This document shows, in pieces, positions 1 to 8,288 of a stretch of DNA of 30,838 nucleotides (its first letter is position 1; every line of letters begins with the position of its first letter). The stretch lies in the NCBI GenBank assembly GCA_037176905.1, contig JBBBWG010031531.1, forward strand, positions 3,106 to 33,943, in the 5' to 3' direction. The stretch comes from Azolla pinnata (lineage: Eukaryota; Streptophyta; Polypodiopsida; Salviniales; Salviniaceae). The notes under the pieces were generated by a model. That model made no database searches. It was not told the DNA's origin and saw only the letters and a program-made list of their open reading frames with translations. Position numbers and translations under genes: made by a program.

Positions 1-185
1 TGTATGTAAGAATCAGTTTCTCCAGTAAAGATTTTGGAATTCTGGAGCTCGGAAACAATCATCAAGCAAGCAAGCAAAATGTCTTCCTCCTTTCTAACAA
101 AAGTTTATGATTTCCATTTGAAAACAGTGTAGCAACAGCACAACAACTAGAGGGCGAAGAACACGAACCCGTCGAAGATACTAAC

Positions 186-1548
186 CAGTAAGATCCAGGA
201 TGTATGACTCCAGCCTTTATCTGCGCGTGGGCGATCGCCTCCTTGCTCAGCGTGTGGCCATTGACCGTGACTTTCTTGTTGAGGTTGCCGAGGGCCTTGA
301 GCAATCCAGCATAAGAGATTTTACCTCCTTTGACCGAGTCTCCGCTCGTGAACGGCGAGGATGACACTCTGCTCCCATGGCCATGTCGGGGGTTATCGTC
401 GTGGTACAAGGAGCTCGCGGCCGATGATGACCTGCGCGTGGCGGCAACGGCATCGTCTTCGGGCTCTTTGCCGAATGCGCTCTCTCCCAGAAGAGCGCGA
501 TCCTCGCCGCGATCTCGCTTCGCCGTCGAAACCTGGAGCACCAATCGTCGATAGGATCGAGGGCTCAGATCCCGGCTGCGAGTCAGGTGCTCGATGAGCG
601 GGGATCCGGGAGCTAACGGATTCCGGCGAGGTTCATCGTCGTCGAGAGGATCTGCTTCGGAGCCCGAGAAGGGCGATCGAGCGGCGCCCGCGAGATGCTC
701 TCCGGGGCCGATGGAGCCGTGATCGGACATGTGCTCCTCGTCCTCGTCCTCGTCATCGGGTTCGGCGGAGCCATGGAGCCTTTGTGGGCTGTATCGGTAG
801 AGATCCTCGTGAACCAGCGAGTCGGGAATCATCATCTTCATCATCATGTTGCTGCTGCTGCTGGTGCTGCTGGTGTGTGGATCGCCATGGCTGGAGCTTC
901 GGCGACGCGTGATGGGATCGATGGGGACATAGAATCTGGAGACTTTGAGGCAGCCGCCGCATTGCAAGCGCTGCCTGAGGCCTGCATTGGGAGGGAGGTA
1001 CAAGGGGACGCGGAGGACCTCGAAGCAATGCCTGCAGATGATGTATGGAGGGGCACCGCGGCGGGGGAGAGGCGGGTAGATCTTCGTCGAATTCCTCGAT
1101 CTCTTGGGCATGTGATCTGCAGCAGCAGATGAGGAGGAGGAGGAGGAGGAGGAGGAGGCAGCTGCTTGAGATGCGGAAGAAGCAACCGATGATTCAGACA
1201 GCGATGACGACGATGATGACGATGATGATGATGATGCCGCATTCGAGCTCGATTGCGTGGGATCCATCGTCTTCATCGTCGCGGGCTCCGCTTGCGGCGC
1301 TGGGATCACTGTCGCGGGGATGAGGATCTGGTAGGGAAGCAGCTGCTGGATATGGTGCCCAAGCTCTGCAGCACTCCTTTGCTCTCCCAGCTTCATCATC
1401 ACCATTGCTTCGCCTCCTCGATGCTGATGATGCTGATGATGCTGATGATGCTGATGCTGCTGATGATGCTGATGATGATGCTGATGATGCTGATGATGCT
1501 GCGGATCGCCGATCGAGGGAATGCTGCCTTGACCTCCTCCTCCTCCTC

Positions 1549-1582
<34 letters not shown>

Positions 1583-2039
1583 TGCTGCAGCAGCAGTTGC
1601 CTTGATTCCAGCGGCGATTCTGGTTCGAGTTCGGCAAGACCTCGCGCCACTCCGATGAGTGCTAGCACTACCAGCACTGCAGCTGCTTCCGACGCTCTCT
1701 GCATCTTCTTCTCCTCCTCTTCCTCTGAATCCCCTTCCTCTTCCTCTTCCTCTTCCTTCCTCCTCCTCCTCCGATATCCCCCTCCACACCGATGCAGCGC
1801 TCCTCGGCGAGTTGTATGCGTTCTCCGGATCCTCCAGCGGAGAAGCCTTCGATCCCGCCTCCGATCCGATGCACAGCTCCTCATCGGGCTCCACCGTCAG
1901 CGAATCGATCCTCATATCCCTGCTGTTGCTACCAAGCCCATGCCGCCGCCAATGCATCACCGCACCCCTTCGTCGCTCGAATCGCGAATGCGAATCGATC
2001 CCCACATCATCATCATCGTCATCATCGTCATCGTCATCA

Positions 2040-2070
<31 letters not shown>

Positions 2071-3719
2071 TGTTGTTGTTGTTGTTGTTGTTGTTGAGCT
2101 CTTCATCATCATGCATCCTGCCGCCTTCGTCGCGTCGATCCATGCCCTCGATCGAGCTCCCGCGATCGTAGCGGATGATGACCTTCGCGCGGCTCAGCTT
2201 GCTGAGGCCGCCCAACGGAGGCCGATTCCCAGCATCGTTGCGAAGATTCGCGAGAGCCGCCGCCGCAGCAGCAGCAGCAGCATTCGATCCTCCTCGACGA
2301 CGACGATCCATCCGATTCTTTGCTTGCCGATCGATCTCTCCATCGCTGCCAACAGCCCCCCGATGCTGCGATTCCCCTCTCCCTGGGGATATGATTCATA
2401 TATAGTTACATATGTGTGTCAGAGGAGTTTGAGAATCGTCCGCGCCAAATATCTCGCTAGTACCCCGATCGAGCTTTGCACAATGGCATGCGATCCGCAT
2501 GAAATCGAACAATCGGTCGCCTCTTTCCAAGTTTGCATTTCTCACGCTTTCCCGCCCCCCTCGAATCGCTAATTAAGCACACACTACCCATCCCATGAAG
2601 CATCCTCTTTTTTGGGTACTAATCACCATTCAGGGGCTCTTAATTAAGCACACACTACCCATCCCATGAAGCATCCTCTTTTTTGGGTACTAATCACCTG
2701 CTTGCCACCTCTTAATCACTTGCTGAGCAGCCCTTAATCACCCACTAAGTGCCTCTTAATCACGTGCTGAGCAACCCTTAATCACGCACTAAGTGCCTCT
2801 TAATCACTGGCTGCGCAGCCCTTAATCACCCACTCTTAATCACTTGCTAGGTCAGCCCTTGATCACCCACTAAGTACCTCTTAATCAGGTGCTGAGCAGC
2901 CCTTAATGACCCACTCTTAATCACTTGCTAAGTCAGCCCTTAAATCACCCACTAAGTACCCCTTAATCACGTGCTGAGCAGCCCTTGATCACCCACTAAG
3001 TACCTCTTAATCACTCGCTGAGCATACCTTAATCACCCACTAAGTACCTCTTAATCACTTGCTGAGTCAGCCCACTAAGTACCTCTTAATCACTTGCTGA
3101 GCAGCCCTTAATCACCCACTCAGTACCTCTTGATCACTTGCTGAGCAGCCCCAAATCACCCACTAAGTACCTCTTAATCATCCACAAAGCACCTCTCCAT
3201 CGCCCACTTAGTTATCCCCTTCTCCCCCCCTTCCAAATCTCTTCATCAATTCAAAATCCCCATCTGATAGCATGTAGTTATGATCATGGAAACCAGACTT
3301 GTTTCATTCCAAATCCCGTGCATGAATCAACCTACAGAGATGATTTTCGCGTGATCTGAGCCCGTATGTCTCATCATTGTATCTCTCAACGGCAATCATC
3401 ATGCGAACCATCGTGTATATCATCGTCAGCTCAATCGCTTCGGCATCCGCATCACATCGGCATCGGCACCAAGTCTTACAAAGCATTTCAAGAGGTCCAT
3501 ATGGCAACAAGACATGAAGGCGTAGCTATGCATAGATCGATCGATCGATAGATAGATAGATAGATACACAGATATATAATCTTGGTTGGAGCTCTGACCT
3601 AGATGGAAAGATGCACAAGCCGGGCATTGGAAGACAGCAGATTGAGGCGCTTCGATGTACGCTCTGCACCTCGGGCAGCGGAAGCTTCTGGATCCTTCTA
3701 GAGGAGGTAGGTGAGACAT
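186..3719 (-). CDS. EDR4-like zinc-ribbon protein, 3'-partial (runs off left edge)
   Basis: Two exons are visible: exon 1 at 3719-3599 and exon 2 at 2382-186. Exon 1 starts MSHLPPLEGS and encodes a zinc ribbon (C15-x2-C18, C32-x2-C35) like the N-terminal RCPKC...YQCGGC ribbon of EDR4 relatives. Its donor AG|GTCAGAG is phase 1 and joins in frame to acceptor CCCCAG|GG. Exon 2 begins with 23 codons that lead into a long frame containing MDRRRR. It carries a second ribbon, GAPPYIICRHC...LQCGGC (C490, C493, C515, C518 in the joined model), and near its end a conserved segment VNGHTLSKEAI...GVIHPGSYW. At that W codon lies donor TG|GTTAGT, so the roughly 30 further in-frame codons to a TGA at 62 look like intron read-through, and the rest of the gene lies left of position 1. 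Poly-Ala, Asn, Asp, Ser and His/Gln runs separate the conserved parts. EDR4 relatives act in plant defence and vesicle-traffic regulation; that role is by family only. Alternative: translation from ATG 2311 alone. Confidence 0.72.
2570..2698. repeat. 58-bp perfect direct repeat
   Basis: A block beginning TAATTAAGCACACACTACCC and ending GGGTACTAATCACC occurs at 2570-2627 and again at 2641-2698 with no difference seen. The 13-bp spacer is different sequence. It abuts the TTAATCAC minisatellite and its last bases (TAATCACC) match that unit, so it is probably part of the same amplification. Confidence 0.9.
2690..3195. repeat. ~44-bp minisatellite (TTAATCAC family)
   Basis: About eleven imperfect copies alternate two half-units: CTTAATCACCCACTAAGTAC and CTCTTAATCACTTGCTGAGC, followed by AG. 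Copies differ by small deletions and substitutions such as GTGCTGAGCA or GCTAAGTCAGCC. There is no coding potential: frames break between copies. The array sits inside intron 1 of the EDR4-like gene. Confidence 0.9.
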
Positions 3720-4832
3720 ACATATATCGCTCGCTCAAAACCTGTGTTTATTTCCGTATGGTCCTGTGGGCCTGATGCAGATTCACAAAGACACTGTCAG
3801 CAAAATGAGAAAGGGGGGAGAACGAGTGGTAGAATTACTGGATCTTTCTTCTGCTGCCATGGTTTTTCTCAGCACAAGGAGCAGCAAAGATAAAAACAAA
3901 CAGGAGGAGGAGGAGGAGGAGGAGAAGAAGAAGAAGAAGAAGAAGAAGAAGAAGATGATGATGATGATGAAGGATTGGAGGGAGAAATGGGCTCTTCCAA
4001 AACAAGTCTGGTGCAGAATGTTAGCCGCAGATTATGCGAAGGAATAGATGAAGATCGAGAGCAAAATTCAGAGATTTTTCGCTCTTCTGGAGGGCGAAAA
4101 CAGACTGGTGGATCAAACAGGCAACACAACATCAAGCGAAGAAGACGGCGACGACGACGATGATGAATCTAAAGAAGAAGAAGAAGAAGAAGAAGAAGAA
4201 GAAGAAGATGGTGATGGTGATGATGATTGATGATGAAGGCGAAGCTCACCGATTGGAGAAGCGCAGAAGAGGCCTGAGATCAGATCAGAACTTACAGGCT
4301 ACGATTATTCGTCTGCTTCCATCGCCATTCTGCGGATTGACCTGACCTCCTTCTGCTCCAAAAAAAACAAAGCCGTTTGGGGGTAGATTCTGGGGGTGAA
4401 ATTCACGCAGGAAGATGGAAGGAGAAGCGAGAGGAGCTTCGGGCCCTTTTTCTTTCCTCTGCTGCGAGGAGGATTGACGGCGATGAAGATGGAGGAGGAA
4501 TCCGTCGAATCACGACACAGGAAACTCGTCTGCTTCTCTCTGCTTCTTCTTCCTTCTTCTTCTTCTTCTTCTTCTTCTTCTTCTTCTTCTTCAATAACAG
4601 AAAAAACAGAGCACAGAAAAAGTCAGCGCCTTGTGACTTCTTCTTCTTCTTCTTTTGTTCTGTTTGTTTATTTTTGCTTCATTGTGATGAAGGCTTTTGA
4701 CCCTTGACTTATTGACCCACAACCATTTGAGCTCAAACAGGGAAAAAAAAACCCAGACATTCTGAGCATGCGGATTGATTCCGGTATGTATTGCTGCCAC
4801 GTTGCGTGTTGCGAATCCATTTCTGAGTTGCG
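3720..4832. other. Upstream/leader region of the EDR4-like gene, microsatellite-rich
   Basis: This region holds several purine/pyrimidine microsatellites: GGA/GAA/GAT around 3902-3969, GAA around 4171-4208, and TTC around 4545-4590 and 4638-4654. Read on the gene's strand, the first two are CTT/CTC-rich, a composition common in plant 5' leaders. The short frames here are poly-Glu, poly-Lys or poly-Ser artefacts of these repeats. I could not place a transcription start with confidence. Confidence 0.5.
4697..4717 (+). promoter_or_regulatory. Cluster of three W-boxes
   Basis: TTGACC (4697-4702), TTGACT (4704-4709) and TTGACC (4712-4717) lie within 21 bp, all in the same orientation. W-boxes (TTGAC[C/T]) are bound by WRKY factors, and close clustering is typical of pathogen-responsive plant promoters. 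The cluster lies about 980 bp upstream of the EDR4-like ATG. The motif is visible; its assignment to this gene is inferred. Confidence 0.5.
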
Positions 4833-5335
4833 GCCGATCGATCGGTATGTGGATTGATGGATCGGGAGGATTGCAGCTGCAGCCGATCGATCGGTATGTG
4901 GATTGATGGATCGGGAGGATTGCAGCTGCAGCCGATCGATCGGTATGTAGATTGATGGATCGGGAGGATTGCAGTTGCAGCCGATCGATCGGTATGTAGA
5001 TTGATGGATCAGGAGGATTGCAGCCGTAGCTGATCGATCGGTATGTAGATTGATGGATCAGGATTGTAGCTGCAGCTGATCGATCAGTATGTCGATTGAT
5101 GGATTAGAATTGTAGTTGCAGCTGATCGATCGGTATGTCGATTGATGGATCAGGATTGCAGCTGCAGCTGATCGATCGATATGTCGATTGATGGATTAGA
5201 ATTGTAGTTGCAGCTGATCGATCGGTATGTCGATTGATGGATCGGGATTGTAGCTGTAGCTGATCGATCGGTGTGTAGATTGATGGATCTGGATTGCAGC
5301 TGCAGTTGATTGGTCGGTATGTAGATTGCAGGAGC
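4833..5335. repeat. Minisatellite with unit switch from 49 to 46 bp
   Basis: About eleven copies of a unit begin GCCGATCGATCGGTATGT and contain GATTGATGGATC and GCAGCTGCA. Starts at 4833, 4882, 4931, 4980 and 5029 give an exact 49-bp period. From 5029 the period becomes about 46 bp through loss of three bases near GGGAGGATT. Drift increases to the right (GATCGATCA, GATTGGTCGG). The minus-strand frames across it only reflect rotation of a 46-bp unit and are not coding. Confidence 0.9.
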
Positions 5336-5770
5336 AATAGATCGACAGATCGACAGGCGACAAGTGGACAGATTGTTTGATGCATGAACAGATAGACAGA
5401 TAAATTGGTCAATGCATAAGTACATCAAATAGACAGATTAAGTGATACATAAGCAGATTGACAGACCAACAGACAGACAGACAGGCAGCTAGATATGCTG
5501 ATCATATAGATAAATTGGCAGATCAAACAAATCGGATAATTGAACTGGCGAGTCAACTGACAGATAAATAGATTGGCAAATCAATTGACAAATAAATAGA
5601 TTGGCAGATGTAGAGAAACATGCGAATAGATAGATAAATCGGCATATAATGACACAAATTTTTGATAAATAGACAGAGACTGGCAAAGAGATAAGACATA
5701 TGAATCCCATCGATTTATACAACTACAATCTGTCGATGGTAAAAAGCTAATTTGAGATGGATCGATCGAA
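5336..5770. repeat. Degenerate CAGA/GATAGA-rich stretch
   Basis: The sequence is made of loosely repeated words such as ACAGATAGACAG, GATAAATTGGCAGATC and CAGACAGACAGACAGG. It continues rightward from the 49/46-bp minisatellite and looks like an old, decayed simple-sequence region. Open frames encode YLSIYL-type low-complexity peptides and are rejected as genes. Confidence 0.6.
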
Positions 5771-7020
5771 TCATTGAGCATTTCGATGTTGCCCGCGGTT
5801 GGAATCGCTGTTGTTCTCTTGCTAGGCCAGCTAATTTATTAACTTGCAGCGGGCGGGAAATTAAAGCGTGTATGTGCAAAAGACACGGAATCCTTAATCA
5901 AACATCCGCATCCTGACTCGACTGCTGAATTTTTCGACTGTTTCCTTCTAACGATCTATCGGGCAGGATGTAATTATATTAATCGGACGACGCGCTTCTA
6001 GAGCACACCGTGGACTCTCTTCGTGCGATTCCGGGGGGTCAGAGTTTGAATAATTATGCAAACGCTGCCGATTTTGCGGAGGGCCCAGAATGAACAGACA
6101 TTACACTGCCTTTTATTTTTGTGTATTAAAAGCTTCGAATATCGGTTGACCAAGAGCTTCCAACTGCTCTACCACCCACATGCAACGAGATCTTTTGGCG
6201 ATGGCATGCGAACGGATCGAGAGTAGTCGTGGATCTTTTCTCGTTGTGGATTGAATTCGATGCCTGGTCCCCTTCTGCATATCCCTTCTGATGGATCGTT
6301 CCGTCGAGCATTAATCGTGTCTTTACTTGCTCCTCTTTGATGGAAATATGCTTCGATCATTGAACACGAAGGTGTCAGAAAGGCCGCATTCATTCGACGA
6401 ACGATGCATTCGTTGCGATTGTTGCGTATTGTTCTCATTGATTCGATTCAATCGTTCCTAGATGCCATATCTGGCTTTTTCCTTAACCAATGGGAAGGTT
6501 TAAGAAAACGACTGATCAGGCGCCAGGGGCCTCTTTTATTCAGGCTGAAATACTTGGAAGTAGCTTGGCCTCTGTATATGTACATCAGAAATCCACAAAA
6601 TAAAAAGTTGTATGCGAATCTGTTGACGCGGCTAACAGAGTCTGACGGCAAGTAGCTCACATTTTTTTCCCCCATACATTCGTGAACAAATCGATGACCT
6701 AACCACTTACTGAATCCAATGAACATGCACATAGTAACACAAAACGCTATCTTTATGCTTGAAAGCAAGAAGAATACAGGAGAAATCGTGCAGAGTGCTG
6801 CTGATGAAAGCAAACGAAAGAAAGCAGAAAGCTCTGTCAGAGACACGATCGTTGGAACAACCGTTGCATTTTGATCTGGACGACATTCAACTATCGAATT
6901 CGATTCCGGCATATTAACTCCCTTAACTACCCCTTCAACTTTAAACTGTAAACCTTAAACCCTAAACTGATACCCGCCGCTTTTGGTTTTGTTTCACACT
7001 GGCAGGCCAATAACAACCAC
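5771..7020. other. Unique-sequence spacer with unassigned ORFs
   Basis: No recognised gene. The longest frame is on the minus strand at 6912-6448 (154 codons, start MPESNSIVECRPDQ). Its middle is hydrophobic (LLSSAALCTISPVFFLLSSI, then FCVTMCMFIGF), as in a membrane segment, and a good donor-like CA|GTAAGTGG follows that segment at about 6709. It could be an exon of a small membrane protein, a decayed gene or chance. A telo-box-containing word AACCTTAAACCCTAAAC lies at 6951-6967. Confidence 0.3.
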
Positions 7021-7024
7021 AGAG

Positions 7025-8155
7025 ATTGTATTGTATATAGGGGTTCAAGTGTGATTTTAATCGGATCAAGCTTCAGGTAATAAACCCGCATTAGCTACTT
7101 CCACATCCTATCACATAACTGTGATATTAAGATGATATCTCTTGCCTGTGAACCTTTTTAGATAAAAGTTTTTCTTTTTATAAATGAGTAAATACCCTTT
7201 TGGGCATAATTTTACAGCAATACAACAAGGCTGAATCTTTTTGGGAAAAAAACCGGTTGTTCTGTTCATGCTAATCAAGGTTTTAAGAGTATACATGGGT
7301 ACTATACATGCTAATTAGGATTTTAATCAGACCAAGCTTTAGGTAACAAACCCGAAATGGCTATTTCCACATCCTATCACATAACTGTGGTACGAAGATG
7401 ATATATCTCTTGCCTGTGAACCAGAAAAGTTTTTCTTCGTATAAATGAGTAAATGCCCTTTTGGGCATAATTTTACAGCAATATAAAGCCGGATCTTTTT
7501 GGGAAAAAAACCAGCTGTTCTGTTCATGCTAATCAGGGTTTTTAGAGTATATATGGGTACTGTATATGCTAATTAGGAATTTAATCAGACCAAGCTTTAG
7601 GTAACAAACCCGAAATGGCTATTTCCACATCCTATCACATAGCTGTGGTATGAAGATGATATCTCTTGCCTGTGAAACATAAAAGTTTTTCTTTGTATAA
7701 ATGAGTAAATGCCCTTTTGGGCATAATTTTACAGCAATATAAAGCCGAATCATTTTGGGAAAAAAACCAGTTGTTCTATTCATGCTAATCAGGGTTTTTG
7801 GAGTATATATGGGTACTGTATATGCTAATTAGGAATTTAATCAGACCAAGCTTTAGGTAACAAACCTGAAATCTTGCATGTGAACCCTTTTAGATAGAAG
7901 TTTTTCTTTGTGTAAATGAGTAAATGCTCTTTTGAGCATAATTTTACAACAATTCAAGGCTGAATCTGTTTGGGAAAAAAAACCAACTGTTCTATTCATG
8001 CTAATCACGGTTTTTTGATTACATATGGGTACTATATATGCTAATCAGGGTTTAGAGTGTACATAAAAAAACCAACTGAACTATATAGTTATGTGATTTT
8101 GAGTGTGATTTTGATCAGATCAGGCTTTAGGTAACTAACTGTTTTTTGAGTCAGT
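7025..8155. repeat. ~260-bp tandem array, about four copies
   Basis: The anchor word TAGGTAACAAACCCGAAATG (or a variant) recurs near 7075, 7341, 7599 and 7854, spacings of 267, 258 and 255 bp, with a remnant at about 8130. Each full unit also contains CACATCCTATCACATA, GATATCTCTTGCCTGTGAA, TGCCCTTTTGGGCATAATTT and ATATGGGTACT. The fourth copy has an internal deletion and the fifth is truncated. The array ends about 35 bp before the TATA box of the ETF-alpha gene. Confidence 0.9.
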
Positions 8156-8188
8156 TTTTTTTCATGCTGATTGTCAAGCTAGAAAAAA

Positions 8189-8194
8189 TATAAA
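8189..8194 (+). promoter_or_regulatory. TATA box of the ETF-alpha gene
   Basis: TATAAA in the context AAAATATAAAAG lies 95 bp upstream of ATG 8289. That leaves room for a leader of about 65 nt, which contains GAAGAAG and TTTCTCTGTTTG runs. No other good TATA lies closer. Confidence 0.5.
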
Positions 8195-8288
8195 AGAACT
8201 TTTAGAAGAAGACAAATAGAAGAAGAAGTTTGTTTTGTTTTTCTCTGTTTGTTCTGTTTGTGGGCACAAAGGAAGAAGAAGGAAGACA

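Larger units (their letters stand above)
2383..3598 (-). other. Intron 1 of the EDR4-like gene
   Basis: This inferred 1216-nt intron lies between donor AG|GTCAGAG (3599/3598) and acceptor CCCCAG|GG (2383/2382) on the minus strand. Phases agree on both sides. It holds the ~44-bp minisatellite, a 58-bp direct repeat and a short GATC/GATA microsatellite at about 3536-3566. Near its 3' end, minus-strand CTATATAT at 2405-2398 looks like a TATA box and would suit an alternative shorter transcript, but the in-phase exon 1 makes the intron reading more likely. Confidence 0.6.

Noticed and set aside
695-1242. Other plus- and minus-strand frames inside the EDR4-like exon
   Set aside because: Shadows of the real frame; the zinc-ribbon cysteines and conserved VNGH block exist only in the chosen frame.
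2398-2405. Minus-strand TATA-like element as the EDR4-like promoter
   Set aside because: An in-phase zinc-ribbon exon upstream makes this intron sequence more likely; kept only as an alternative.
1253-2572. 439-codon plus-strand frame antisense to the EDR4-like exon
   Set aside because: It is composed mostly of Ser, Ile, Val and Met runs that mirror the trinucleotide repeats of the minus-strand gene, with no domain.
3138-3359. 73-codon plus-strand frame
   Set aside because: It begins in the minisatellite and has no motif; it lies inside the EDR4-like intron.
5104-5722. Minus-strand repetitive frames (about 77-102 codons)
   Set aside because: They result from a 46-bp unit and CAGA words rotating through frames.
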